Positions 1 through 8,452 of a stretch of 64,000 nt of DNA are shown piece by piece. The DNA comes from Planifilum fulgidum (GTDB lineage Bacteria > Bacillota > Bacilli > Thermoactinomycetales > DSM-44946). The DNA lies in NCBI RefSeq assembly GCF_900113175.1, contig NZ_FOOK01000014.1:20707-84706 (forward strand), in the 5' to 3' direction. The position numbers and the translations under genes are program-made. Under the pieces are notes generated by a model, which did not search any database, had not been told where the DNA came from, and saw nothing but the letters and a program-made list of their open reading frames with translations. The stretch's first letter is position 1, and each line of letters opens with the position of its first letter.

Positions 1-1
1 A

Positions 2-541
2 CAGCTGGGGTGGCTGCCCTCCACCGGCCGGTTGGATCCGCGCTTGTCGCTGGAGCCCATCACCCAGTTTTACGTGCTGGATGCGCTGCTTCAGGGAAAC
101 TGGCAAGCCCTCGGGGACGTGATCAGCCATCTGGTCCTGCCCGCGGCGGCCCTGGCCACCATCCCGATGGCCATCATCGCCCGGATCACCCGTTCCAGCA
201 TGCTGGAGGTGATGCGGTCGGATTACATCCGGACCGCCCGGGCCAAGGGGGCGAGCGAATTTTGGGTGGTTTACAAGCATGCCCTGAAGAACGCGCTGAT
301 TCCGGTGATTACGGTCATCGGTTTGCAGTCGGGGATGCTGTTGGGCGGAGCGGTGCTGACGGAGACCATCTTCGGGTGGCCGGGGGTGGGCCGTTACCTG
401 TATGACGCCATCAACTCCCGGGATTACCCCGTCATCCAGTCGGGGATTCTGGTGGTCGCCACCATCTTCGTCCTGATCAACCTGATCGTCGATCTCCTGT
501 ACGCCTATCTGAATCCGCGGATCCAGTACGGAAAGGAGTGA
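2..541 (+). CDS. Peptide/nickel-type ABC transporter permease, DppB family (5' end outside window)
   Basis: Inner permease of a dipeptide/oligopeptide importer; it forms the membrane channel with the next gene product. The reading frame is open from base 2, so the start lies upstream. The visible 179 residues hold several hydrophobic segments and the EAA-type cytoplasmic loop that docks on the ATPase (about residues 76-100, with RTARAKGAS and HALKNALIPV), typical of the C-terminal half of DppB/OppB. It ends in TGA overlapping the ribosome site of the next permease. The partner ATPases and binding protein are not visible on this side, so the substrate cannot be told. Confidence 0.93.
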   Translation, partial: QLGWLPSTGRLDPRLSLEPITQFYVLDALLQGNWQALGDVISHLVLPAAALATIPMAIIARITRSSMLEVMRSDYIRTARAKGASEFWVVYKHALKNALIPVITVIGLQSGMLLGGAVLTETIFGWPGVGRYLYDAINSRDYPVIQSGILVVATIFVLINLIVDLLYAYLNPRIQYGKE

Positions 542-546
542 ACCCC

Positions 547-1449
547 ATGGCCATGAACCAACCGATGCCCCAGCCTTCCGAGCCCCTGATGAAGCAGGAT
601 GCAGTCCTGGAGGAATCGAGGCTCCGGGATGTGCTCCGATCCCTTCTCCGTCACCGGTCCGCGGTGATCGGCGGTGCGATCGTCCTCTTTTTTCTGCTGG
701 TCGCCCTGCTCGCCGATTTTATCGCCCCATACGACTACGCGGAGCGGAGCGAGGATCTGCTCCAGCCCCCCTCCGCCGAGCACTGGTTCGGCACCGATGA
801 GATGGGGCGCGACATTTTCAGCCGCGTCTTGTACGGCTCCCGGATCTCCCTCCGGGTCGGCTTTTTCGCCATCGCCGGGTCGATCGTCATCGGCTCCTTC
901 CTCGGCCTGATCGCCGGGTTCTACGGAGGGTGGAGGGATGTGGTCATCTCCCGTCTCTTCGACATCCTGCTGGCCTTTCCCAGCATTCTCTTGGCCATCG
1001 CCATCGTCGCCATGCTGGGTCCGGGGCTCAACAACGCCCTGCTCGCCATCGCCATTATCAACATTCCCACCTTCGGGAGGCTGATGCGGTCCCAGGTCCT
1101 CAGCGTGAAGCAGGAGGATTTCGTCCTGGCGGCCCGGGCGATGGGGATGACCAACCGGCGCATCCTCTTCCGCCACATTCTGCCCAACTCCTGGACGCCG
1201 ATCATGGTCCAGGGAACCCTCGGTTTCGCCACGGCGGTGATCGAAGCGGCGGCCCTCGGTTTCCTGGGGCTGGGTGCCCAGCCGCCCCAGCCGGAATGGG
1301 GAACGATGCTGGCCGACGCCCGGGGATTCATCCAACTGGCTCCCTGGACGATGGTTTTTCCCGGGCTGGCCATCATGCTGACCGTCCTCGGCTTCAACCT
1401 GCTGGGTGACGGGCTGCGCGACGTGCTGGACCCGAGGATGAAACGCTGA
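547..1449 (+). CDS. Peptide/nickel-type ABC transporter permease, DppC family
   Basis: Second permease of the same importer, 300 residues, the usual DppC length. An N-terminal cytoplasmic stretch is followed by a first membrane helix near residues 40-60, then the DppC signature FGTDEMGRDIFSR and the EAA loop with LAARAMGM and HILPNSW. ATG 547 is chosen over GTG 538: AGGAG at 533-537 is well spaced for 547 but almost touches 538. It is the last gene of the operon and is followed by a strong bidirectional terminator. Confidence 0.93.
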   Translation: MAMNQPMPQPSEPLMKQDAVLEESRLRDVLRSLLRHRSAVIGGAIVLFFLLVALLADFIAPYDYAERSEDLLQPPSAEHWFGTDEMGRDIFSRVLYGSRISLRVGFFAIAGSIVIGSFLGLIAGFYGGWRDVVISRLFDILLAFPSILLAIAIVAMLGPGLNNALLAIAIINIPTFGRLMRSQVLSVKQEDFVLAARAMGMTNRRILFRHILPNSWTPIMVQGTLGFATAVIEAAALGFLGLGAQPPQPEWGTMLADARGFIQLAPWTMVFPGLAIMLTVLGFNLLGDGLRDVLDPRMKR

Positions 1450-1533
1450 CCGGTCGAGGTTTTCCCGTCGGCAGGCCGATCGGAGCGGGGAAAGACGCAT
1501 TTTCCTCCCCTTGCGGCGGGCGGCGGAAAGGAC

Positions 1534-1570
1534 AAAAGCCCGGGTTTCAAGGGAAAGCCCGGGCTTTTTC
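1534..1570. terminator. Bidirectional rho-independent terminator
   Basis: Inverted repeat AAAGCCCGGG / CCCGGGCTTT with A-rich and T-rich flanks on either side. It serves the dppC-like operon on the plus strand and the DUF4328 gene on the minus strand, whose stop codon lies inside it. Confidence 0.85.
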
Positions 1571-2224
1571 TCTGATTTGCCTTTCCAGCAATGCTCGTTT
1601 TTTCGCCAGCCGCCGATCGATCGCCCGCACCAGAAGAAAGGCGGCAAGGCAGAGAAGGATGCCGGCGATGCTGCTCAGAAACATGAAACGAGCCGATTCC
1701 CCCGGATCCATGGGAACGAAAGCCGATACCCCGGCGAGTAAATGGTTGAGGAGCCACAAGCCCCACCAACCTTTGAGCAAAGGGGAACCCGTCCGGCCCT
1801 TTCCTTCCTCGGGCCGGGAAGGATCTGCGTCGGGGTCGATTTCCTTCCACATTTCCTTCATCACTTGGTAAGGTCGAAACAAATTCATGATCGGTACGAA
1901 ATACCAGCTGACAGCCCAGCCGGGAGAGAAGCGGAGGTTCCGGTCGGAAAGGGCGCTCAAATGACGGTAAGACCGATAAGTCCACAGGAGAAAGAAGATG
2001 GCGGTAATGAAAAAGGAACCCAACTGGGCCAGAATCACAAACCTTTCAAAATCCCGGGCGGAATGGGGGAGATGCCAGTAGAGTTCGGGCATCGCGGAGT
2101 ACTGGCGATAGGCCCACAGATGGACGTAAAGGCCCGCAAACAACAGGAGGACATGGATGACGAGCAAAATGTTGACGGCTTGGGCCAGCCTCCGGGTGTT
2201 TTTGTAGAGGTCCACTTTTTCCAT
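1547..2224 (-). CDS. DUF4328-type multi-pass membrane protein
   Basis: About 225 residues with hydrophobic segments near residues 16-38, 64-82, 104-118 (with SWYFVPIMNLFRPYQVM), 150-170 and 180-200. The W-x-VP-I-N-x-x-RP-x-Q-x-M segment is characteristic of DUF4328 proteins, whose function is unknown. The start is uncertain: ATG 2224 abuts a GGAAAGG, while GTG 2215 would be better spaced from it. It is convergent with the permease gene and lies downstream of ubiD, separated from it by a repeat-bounded hairpin. Confidence 0.75.
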   Translation of the reverse strand: MEKVDLYKNTRRLAQAVNILLVIHVLLLFAGLYVHLWAYRQYSAMPELYWHLPHSARDFERFVILAQLGSFFITAIFFLLWTYRSYRHLSALSDRNLRFSPGWAVSWYFVPIMNLFRPYQVMKEMWKEIDPDADPSRPEEGKGRTGSPLLKGWWGLWLLNHLLAGVSAFVPMDPGESARFMFLSSIAGILLCLAAFLLVRAIDRRLAKKRALLERQIREKARAFP

Positions 2225-2262
2225 CCTTTCCGAGACAATGATGGAGCCCAAACGACTGTGGC

Positions 2263-2423
2263 CCGGTTCCATATTAGAATCGGGCCACAGGCTACCAATC
2301 GATCAGGAGGGAGGCGATTTTCCGTCTCGGCTCCACGCGGTGGCGAGTCGCCCGACGAAAAATCGCCTCCTGACTCCCGGGTTTTGAGTTTGTCAGCCGT
2401 TTTCAGGTCCGGTTCCATAGTAG
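2263..2423. repeat. Hairpin element bracketed by 15-bp direct repeats
   Basis: CCGGTTCCATATTAG (2263-2277) recurs as CCGGTTCCATAGTAG (2409-2423), 14 of 15 identical. Between them, 17-bp arms at 2310-2326 and 2354-2370 are inverted copies (16 of 17). No T-run follows on the minus strand, so it is not an obvious terminator for ubiD. It could be a small mobile element (MITE-like) or a structured 3' end. Confidence 0.6.
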
Positions 2424-2437
2424 GGCCTTGGCGCCTT

Positions 2438-4195
2438 TCACCCGAAATACTCTTTCCACCGCCGGTCCACCAGGGCCTTCACCTCGGGATCGGGTTCCAG
2501 CTCCTCCGGATACCCCGGCTTCATCCGGGCGTCGACCAGGATGGGCAACCGGTAGCGCAGGTGGTGGCGGACCGGTTCGCTCCGGGCGTAAATGTCGTGA
2601 GCGGGATCGAAGCGGGTGAAAACCGTCCACAAGAAGGGCGTCTGTCCCGCCGCCGCCCCGATGTCGTCCACCAGAAAGACGAAGGGCCACTCGGCGAGGT
2701 CCTCCCCGTGCCGCTGGACGAGCCGGGCGGGCAGCTCCGGATCCTTCTCGAAGGATTCCCCTTCCAGGACCAGCGCCCCGCGGCAATAGGGGGCGATTTT
2801 CCGGATGCCGGGAAGTTCGGGCCCCCGGTAAGTCTCCGGAAGCCGGCGGACCGGATCTCCGGTGCCGATCAGAACCGCCTTGCTCCCGTGATTGAAGCGG
2901 CGGCCGGTGTAATCCAGGGTGTCCATCGATGTGTTGGCGAAGACAAACAGGTCCGTCTCCGGATGGAAACGCTCCAATACCAGTTCGAACAATCCTTTGA
3001 AATCGCTCAGATCGGCGGGCCGGTCCGTCAGGATCAGGAACTTGGTCAGGGTGAGCTGACCTTCCCCGAGGATGCGGAAGGCGTTGGCCAGGGCTTCCCG
3101 GCTGTAGCTCTCCCGGACCACCGCCGCGGCGAGGGGGTGGAAGCCGGTTTCCGCATAGGTCCACAGGTCCTTCACCCCCGGCATGGCCATCGGAAAGGCG
3201 GGGGAGAGGAGGCGCTGCAAAAACTCTCCCAAATAGTAATCCTCCTGTTTCGGCTTGCCGACGACGGTGGCCGGATAGATGGCGTCTTTCCGGTGATGGA
3301 CCTGCTTGACGTGGAAGACCGGGAAATCGTGGGCCAGGGAGTAATAGCCGTAATGGTCGCCGAAGGGACCCTCCTTCCGCCGCTCATGGGGAGGCACTTC
3401 GCCGGACAGGACGAATTCGGCCTCGGCGACGATGGGGTATCCCCCGCCCTCCGGCCGGACGACGGGCAGCTTTTTCCCCAGGATGAGAGAGGCGAGCAAA
3501 AGCTCGGGCAGAAACTCGGGCACCGGTGCGATGGCCGCGGCGATCAGCGCCGGCGGCCCCCCCAAAAACACCCGCACCGGCAGGGGGCGGCCCCTCTTTT
3601 CCGCCTCGTGGTAATGGAAACCGCCCCCCTTGTGGATCTGCCAGTGCATCCCCGTGGTTTGGTCGTCAAAGATTTGCATCCGGTACATTCCCAGGTTGTG
3701 CCGCCCCGTCTCGGGATGCTCCGTGTAGACGAGGGGCAGGGTGATGAAGGGGCCCCCGTCCTTCTGCCAGGAGGTGATGACGGGCAGCCGGGACAAGCGG
3801 GGCGGGGATTGGACGCACTCCAGCACGGGCGCCCGGCCGGGAGGGACGGCTTTGGTGCCGATCCGGAGCAGTTCCGCGATCCAGCCGCGTTCCTTCCAGA
3901 GGAGGCCCGGTCTGGGCGGCAGCAGTTCATGGATCAGATCGACGGTTTTTTTCATCAGTTGTTCCGGGCGCGGTCCGAAGGCCAAATCCACCCGGCGGGC
4001 GGTGCCGAACAGATTGGTGACAACGGGAAAGTCGCTTCCCTTGACCCGGGTGAAGAGAAGGGCAGGGCCTTCCTCCGCAATCACCCGGCGGTGGATTTCC
4101 GCCAGTTCCAAATGGGGATCGACGGGCGCGTCGATTTCCACCAGGTCGTTTTCTGCGCGCAATTGATCGAGAAAGGATCGCAAATGGGGGTGCAT
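2438..4195 (-). CDS. UbiD-family prenyl-FMN-dependent decarboxylase (menaquinone-type)
   Basis: 585 residues, within the range of UbiD-family (de)carboxylases, which use prenylated FMN made by a UbiX partner. Seen along the chain: the N-terminal L-x-E-I-H-R-R-V segment, TNLFGTARRV, the LGMYRMQIFDD and MHWQIHKGGGFH region, and GEVPPHERRKEGPFGDHYGYY containing the conserved E-GPFG-H. ATG 4195 has AGGAGA seven bases upstream. With mqnE in the same window, a role in the late decarboxylation step of the futalosine menaquinone pathway is likely (inference); no ubiX or ubiA neighbour is visible. The upstream promoter is listed separately. Confidence 0.85.
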   Translation of the reverse strand: MHPHLRSFLDQLRAENDLVEIDAPVDPHLELAEIHRRVIAEEGPALLFTRVKGSDFPVVTNLFGTARRVDLAFGPRPEQLMKKTVDLIHELLPPRPGLLWKERGWIAELLRIGTKAVPPGRAPVLECVQSPPRLSRLPVITSWQKDGGPFITLPLVYTEHPETGRHNLGMYRMQIFDDQTTGMHWQIHKGGGFHYHEAEKRGRPLPVRVFLGGPPALIAAAIAPVPEFLPELLLASLILGKKLPVVRPEGGGYPIVAEAEFVLSGEVPPHERRKEGPFGDHYGYYSLAHDFPVFHVKQVHHRKDAIYPATVVGKPKQEDYYLGEFLQRLLSPAFPMAMPGVKDLWTYAETGFHPLAAAVVRESYSREALANAFRILGEGQLTLTKFLILTDRPADLSDFKGLFELVLERFHPETDLFVFANTSMDTLDYTGRRFNHGSKAVLIGTGDPVRRLPETYRGPELPGIRKIAPYCRGALVLEGESFEKDPELPARLVQRHGEDLAEWPFVFLVDDIGAAAGQTPFLWTVFTRFDPAHDIYARSEPVRHHLRYRLPILVDARMKPGYPEELEPDPEVKALVDRRWKEYFG

Positions 4196-4233
4196 GGTGT
4201 ATCTCTCCTGCTCGTCGGATTGATTCGCCTTCC

Positions 4234-4262
4234 ATTATAGCGGTTTTTCCCCCGGCTGTCCG
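4234..4262 (-). promoter_or_regulatory. Predicted sigma-A promoter of ubiD
   Basis: Read on the minus strand: CGGACA, a 17-base spacer, then perfect TATAAT, about 40 bases ahead of the ubiD start. The same sequence recurs at 5834-5860 with a damaged -10. Confidence 0.65.
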
Positions 4263-4400
4263 AGTCGGTGGAATATCCGTCACAGAAGAAGGTGTTTTCA
4301 GCAGGTGTCGTGAGTGAGCCTGATATTCCATTCCTTACACTTTATTGATAACGTCATGGATGACGCCGTTTTTTCATGGACTACCTGAAAGGTCCCGGGG

Positions 4401-4547
4401 TTTGATTCAACAGGATCGCTTCCTGTTCAAAGGGAGAATCTAAGGGCTCAACGAGGAGGAGCCGGCGTTTACGACGCCTTGTCCGCCAAGCAATTGGTCA
4501 AAAGGATTTTCGGCGGTTACGTGCTGAGCAAATCGCCGATGGATTAA
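4401..4547 (+). pseudogene. Unidentified gene remnant (C-terminal fragment)
   Basis: An open stretch ending in TAA at 4545-4547 encodes a plausible C-terminus finishing RIFGGYVLSKSPMD, but it has no start codon or ribosome site. I do not recognise the family. The rest of the 4200-4740 interval shows no gene, only AT-richer sequence that differs from the neighbourhood. Confidence 0.25.
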
Positions 4548-4744
4548 ATGGAATGTTGCGATCGACCGGCGAAATTGAGGGTCTTTAAGCGGAACTGATG
4601 TACAAGACGAGTCTAAAGGGGGCTGAGTTTCGGGGAAAAGATCATCAGGATTTCACGAGATCCGAAAAAGTGGAGCTTATTATCCAACCGAAATGATCCG
4701 GGAGGTTTCGTTCTCACTAGAAAAAGAAAAATGGAGGGGTTGAC

Positions 4745-5083
4745 ATGAATCGCACGGCGGAATTTATCCTCGGATTGCTTGGTGGGATCGTGGGATTGTT
4801 TTTTTCGATTGGTTTGACTATCTTAGGCGGATTGCTTACTGATTTTGAGATGATAATGATGGTTATTGGACTGCTTAGTGTGGTCTTCTCGGTACTCGGG
4901 ATTGTGGGATCGATCATTGTAAAGTCTAAACCAAAAAAGGGCGGTATCCTGATGCTGATATCGGCTGTAGGAGGTAGCGTCTGTCTTATCCAGTTGTTTG
5001 CAATGTCCTGGCTGTTCCTGCTGATTGCGGGATTGATGGGAATTTTCCGCAAAGGAAAGACGGAAAAGGCGATCCCGCGTTAA
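4745..5083 (+). CDS. DUF4064-like small membrane protein
   Basis: 112 residues with four hydrophobic segments (about 7-30, 35-58, 66-82, 84-100) and a charged tail. The opening RTAEFILGLLGGIVGL resembles DUF4064 membrane proteins of Bacillales, function unknown. GGAGG precedes the ATG. Base composition is clearly AT-richer than the flanking genes and the gene stands alone between remnants, suggesting acquired DNA. A short GC hairpin follows the stop. Confidence 0.7.
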   Translation: MNRTAEFILGLLGGIVGLFFSIGLTILGGLLTDFEMIMMVIGLLSVVFSVLGIVGSIIVKSKPKKGGILMLISAVGGSVCLIQLFAMSWLFLLIAGLMGIFRKGKTEKAIPR

Positions 5084-5115
5084 GAATTGAAGTGTGTCGA
5101 TTCCGATTTGAAACG

Positions 5116-5145
5116 GGCGGCGAAACCGGCCGCCTTTAAAAATTT
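5116..5145 (+). terminator. Probable terminator of the DUF4064 gene
   Basis: GGCGGC / GCCGCC stem with a seven-base loop, followed by TTTAAAAATTTT. Confidence 0.5.
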
Positions 5146-5343
5146 TCTCGGCAAGCTTTCCGAACCGTGAAAGCAAATTTAAAGCATTGGAACAGGCAAG
5201 GGGCCTGATATCGGTCGAAGAGCAGGAGACGGACTTGCTCAGAAGTTCCTGGCGAACCGGATTTTTGTCTTCCTTCAAGCTGAAAGGGTTTCAGAGGTGA
5301 GGGAGGCCTGAATTGAGAAATATCCGGAAAGGAGTTCAAGGGG

Positions 5344-5770
5344 ATGGACTCGGAGCCTCCTGAAGAAATCAAAGAAATGCGCTTGACCGGTTGGTGGCGG
5401 AGGCGATCTTCGGCGTCCAAGTCAGGACAGAAGCAGCGATGTTTTTTTAAATATACTCGGGTGATTGGGAAGGATGCCGAGGAACCAGGGTATTCGACTT
5501 GTGGCAATGATAATTTTTGCATCGTGGATAAGGGACAAATTAAAGGGGTATTCCCGCCATATTGAATATGCGATGGAGTCTGCGGAGAAGACGGGACTAT
5601 TCCAAAAGTATGTGTTGCGGAAAAAGGACGGCGATAAGTGGTGCATCGGAGTCTTTGACGAAAACGGCCGCTTAATGGAGCTGGTCACCAGTGATTCTCC
5701 TGCGGGAGCCATCGTCGAAGCGGCGTTGATTTACAACCGCATGCCGAAAGAAGAGAAAACGGCGGGGAAA
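5344..5770 (+). pseudogene. Decayed small gene resembling phage ABA-sandwich (BC1872-like) proteins
   Basis: Pieces in different frames fit one small protein. One frame from about 5385 reads DRLVAEAIFGVQVR and then hits a stop at 5448-5450. A second frame (5540-5765) reads KWCIGVFDENGRLMELV followed by DSPAGAIVEAALI. This pattern, an N-terminal L-x-AE-x-x-FG and a C-terminal P-x-x-AI-x-x-AAL, is that of small phage-derived ABA-sandwich proteins. A good ribosome site (GGAAAGGAG) precedes ATG 5344. The family match is by eye. The upstream stretch 5140-5340 looks like further gene debris. Confidence 0.4.
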
Positions 5771-5833
5771 AAGGGGAGGAAAGTCCGCAAGCGCAGGATC
5801 TACAGGCCGAAGCGGATTCTCCGAATCTTCGCC

Positions 5834-5860
5834 TATAGCGGTTTTTCTCCCGGCTGTCCG
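5834..5860. repeat. Second copy of the ubiD promoter segment
   Basis: 27 bases match 4236-4262 with a single mismatch, in the same orientation; immediately upstream both copies also share TTCGCC. The -10 here reads TATAGG instead of TATAAT, so it is probably inactive. The pair brackets about 1.6 kb of AT-richer DNA. Confidence 0.75.
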
Positions 5861-5924
5861 GCAAGCGGATGGCACTCGGCAGGGGAGGGGAGATGTGGTA
5901 CATTTTTTCCAGGAGGTGCTTTGG

Positions 5925-6164
5925 ATGAGCGTGATTCTTTATTCCAAGCCCCATTGCCTGGAGTGCAACGTGCTGAAACGCTTTTTGAGGGACTATCAAA
6001 TTTCCTACGAGGAGCGGAACTGCACGGCCCACCCGGAATACTTGGACGAGGTGAAGCGGATGGGATTCCTCGGCGTCCCCGTCACCGTCGTGAACGGAAC
6101 GCCCGTCCGGGGACTTCAACCGGACAGGATTCTGGAACTGCTGGGACAAAAGGGTGAGTCCTGA
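5925..6164 (+). CDS. Glutaredoxin-like (NrdH/YtnI-type) thiol-disulfide protein
   Basis: 79 residues with a thioredoxin fold: redox motif C11-L-E-C14 after the first strand, cis-proline segment GVPVTVV (about 49-55) and the terminal helix. Small glutaredoxins reduce disulfides or deliver electrons to reductases; the partner is unknown here. ATG 5925 is preferred over the upstream ATG 5895 because AGGAGGT lies seven bases before it. It stands alone between decayed regions, with a GC-rich hairpin downstream. Confidence 0.85.
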   Translation: MSVILYSKPHCLECNVLKRFLRDYQISYEERNCTAHPEYLDEVKRMGFLGVPVTVVNGTPVRGLQPDRILELLGQKGES

Positions 6165-6178
6165 ACCCGACGGAATCC

Positions 6179-6226
6179 CGGAGGGGGATGACTGGGGATG
6201 CGCACCGGCTCCCCTCCGTCGATTTT
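6179..6226 (+). terminator. Possible terminator after the glutaredoxin gene
   Basis: CGGAGGGG (6179-6186) pairs with CCCCTCCG (6211-6218), followed by a short T-run. The loop is long (24 bases), so this is tentative. Confidence 0.4.
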
Positions 6227-6309
6227 CCCCGGAGGGGTGAAAGAACGCATGTATGAATAGCCGTTGTCGGATGGATGTGGCGGAGTCTGACCCGGAGGGA
6301 ACCGTAATG

Positions 6310-6620
6310 TTATGGCCGAAGCGATGGGGCGCCTGGTTTATAACTCATTTTTGCAATTGAAGCGGGCGGACGGAAATCCGCAAGCACCTCCCCTATGACA
6401 TCGAGAAGAAGCCTTTTACCACGATCGACTCGTATACGCTTCCCTGGAGGAAGCCGCCGGGGAAATCCGGAAAAACCGCTTAACCCATCCCTCGCTCCGG
6501 GCGATCCGGTTTCAGGTGGAGATGACAAACAAAGGGGGATTACCTGCGTCTTCGTTGAATAAAAACCCGGGAGCGTCCGGCTTCTTCGGATCGTTTTTCT
6601 TGACTGCTTCAAATAGGCAT
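6310..6620 (+). pseudogene. Degenerate coding remnants in the 6165-6861 gap
   Basis: Short peptide-like stretches in different frames (for example MAEAMGRLVYNSFLQLKRAD, then HLPYDIEKKPFTTIDSY, then LEEAAGEIRKNRLTHPS) follow one another without a usable ORF. This is the look of a small gene broken by frameshifts. I cannot identify it. The rest of the gap is AT-rich leader DNA for the transporter operon. Confidence 0.3.
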
Positions 6621-6861
6621 ATTTTGTATTATAGAATTCGGTTGAATTTTTCCGTTATTCCCGTTACACTTAGCCTGTGCGAATCCCTTGAGGAATCGCA
6701 AGTACAGCCAAATTTCCTCCGGATGGGGGTGAACGGAAGATCCATTAAAATCCAATTTTAACCTACAACACTTTTTCTATAAACAATGCAGGAATTTCGG
6801 CGGAGTTTGACGAATAGACGAAAATTAGAGAAAACATTAAATTTGCTCGAAAGGAGTGATG

Positions 6862-7053
6862 ATGCTTCACCTCGGAGTATGGTGGCCTTGGCCGGTGAAT
6901 AAGGTATTACAGGAGTGGATTCATCTCTTTTGTCAAGGGGGGAAACAGGATGAAGCGCGAACAATGGGGAACCAAGTACGGTTTTATTCTCGCCGCAATG
7001 GGATCTGCCATCGGACTCGGGAACCTCGTCCGGTATCCGTCCGTGGTTTATGA
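6862..7053 (+). CDS. Trp-rich leader ORF overlapping the transporter start
   Basis: AAGGAG at 6851-6856 is well placed for ATG 6862. The ORF opens MLHLGVWWPWPVNKVLQEW, with four Trp in the first 19 residues, and runs 63 codons, overlapping the NSS transporter by about 104 bases in another frame. Its beginning resembles a leader peptide whose translation could affect the downstream ribosome site at about 6938-6943; the remainder is a shadow of the transporter. No attenuator hairpin is obvious. It could equally be a chance ORF. Confidence 0.35.
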   Translation: MLHLGVWWPWPVNKVLQEWIHLFCQGGKQDEARTMGNQVRFYSRRNGICHRTREPRPVSVRGL

Positions 7054-8452
7054 AAACGGAGCCGGCGCCTTTCTGATCCCCTATTTTGTCGCACTGTTTA
7101 CGGCCGGAATTCCGATCTTGTTTTTGGAATATTCTCTCGGACACAAATATCGGGGAGCAGGTCCCTGGGTTTACCAGAAGTTGTCGAAAAAGTGGGAATG
7201 GCTCGGCTGGTGGCAGTCGATCGTCGCCTTTGTCATCCTGTCCTATTACATGGTGATCCTTGGATGGGCCCTCAGCTACACCTATTACTCCTTCGGAGCC
7301 CAGTGGGGAGAGGATACGGAATCGTTTTTCTTCAACGATTATCTGGGCGTGACCGAGGGAGTCGGTGTACTGGGAGGAATTCAGTGGAAGGTGCTGATCC
7401 CCGTGGCCATTCTGTGGGCGTTGCTCTTCTGGGTGCTGCACCGCGGAGCCAAGCGGGGGATTGAATGGGCCAGCAAATTCATGATCCCCATCCTGGTCGC
7501 CATGATCGTCCTGATCACCATCCGGGGACTGACCCTGGAAGGGGCGGTCAAAGGGTTGGAAGCCTACTTCACGCCCGATTTCGCGGCCTTGTCCAAACCG
7601 GAAGTATGGATTAACGCCTACGGCCAGGTATTCTTCACCCTGAGCGTCGGCTTCTGTACCATGATCACCTACGCCAGCTATCTGCCGAAGCGGAGCGATC
7701 TGGCCAACAGCGGTTTTATCGTGGCGCTGAGCAACTGCAGCTTCGAATTTTTCGCCGCCATCGGTATCTTCAGCGCCCTCGGCTTCCTGGCCACCCAGCA
7801 AGGGGTGGAAGTGGGTGAAGTGGTGGCGGGAACCCTCGGGATGTCCTTTGTCGTATTCCCGCAGATCATCAACCAATTCCCGGGCCTGAACTCCCTGTTC
7901 GGCGTCATGTTCTTCGTTTCGCTGTTGTTCGCCGGATTCACTTCCGCCGTCTCCCTGGCGGAGCCGGGCATCGCGGCGATTCGGGAGAAGTTTGGCCTGT
8001 CCCGGAAGGCCGCCGTCAACTGGCTGTGCGGAGCCAGCGCCCTCTTGAGCCTCCTCTATGTATTCAAAGGCGGTCTATACTTCCTGGACATCGTCGACTA
8101 TTTCATCAACAACTACGGAATCGTCGTCAGCGCCATCCTGATGGTGGTGTTGGCCGGTTGGGTCTCCAAGCAGGTGGACAGCCTGCAGAATCACATCAAC
8201 GACGTCTCCATCGTGCGGATCGGCGCGTGGTGGCCGATTGTCATCCGGTTTATCACGCCCCTTTCCCTGGCGGCCATGGTTTTGTGGAATATCTACAAGG
8301 AGTGGATGATGACCTACGGCGGTTATCCCCAATGGTCCGTCAACGTTTTCGGATGGGGGCTGCTGGCGGTGGTCATCATCGCCGGTGCTTTAATCCAGCA
8401 ACGCAGGTGGGCGACGGAGCCTTCCCCGCATAGGGAGGAGGTATCTTCATGA
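6950..8452 (+). CDS. Neurotransmitter:sodium symporter (NSS/SNF family) amino-acid transporter
   Basis: 500 residues, about twelve membrane helices, with the NSS signature in helix 1 (AAMGSAIGLGNLVRYP), where the unwound helix binds sodium and substrate. NSS carriers import amino acids with sodium; bacterial examples carry tryptophan, leucine or methionine. The stop overlaps the start of a MetS-type small subunit (ATGA at 8449-8452), an arrangement known for the MetP-MetS methionine importer, so hydrophobic amino-acid uptake is likely. The start is ATG 6950 behind AAGGGGGG. It follows the Trp-rich leader ORF. Confidence 0.92.
   Translation: MKREQWGTKYGFILAAMGSAIGLGNLVRYPSVVYENGAGAFLIPYFVALFTAGIPILFLEYSLGHKYRGAGPWVYQKLSKKWEWLGWWQSIVAFVILSYYMVILGWALSYTYYSFGAQWGEDTESFFFNDYLGVTEGVGVLGGIQWKVLIPVAILWALLFWVLHRGAKRGIEWASKFMIPILVAMIVLITIRGLTLEGAVKGLEAYFTPDFAALSKPEVWINAYGQVFFTLSVGFCTMITYASYLPKRSDLANSGFIVALSNCSFEFFAAIGIFSALGFLATQQGVEVGEVVAGTLGMSFVVFPQIINQFPGLNSLFGVMFFVSLLFAGFTSAVSLAEPGIAAIREKFGLSRKAAVNWLCGASALLSLLYVFKGGLYFLDIVDYFINNYGIVVSAILMVVLAGWVSKQVDSLQNHINDVSIVRIGAWWPIVIRFITPLSLAAMVLWNIYKEWMMTYGGYPQWSVNVFGWGLLAVVIIAGALIQQRRWATEPSPHREEVSS

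Noticed and set aside
1742..4240. 832-codon open frame on the plus strand
   Set aside because: It runs antisense to the DUF4328 and ubiD genes, which have ribosome sites and family motifs; long shadow frames are expected in GC-rich coding DNA.
4301..4740. Small gene between ubiD and the DUF4064 gene
   Set aside because: Only an unstarted C-terminal fragment was found; the rest has stops in all frames and no ribosome site.
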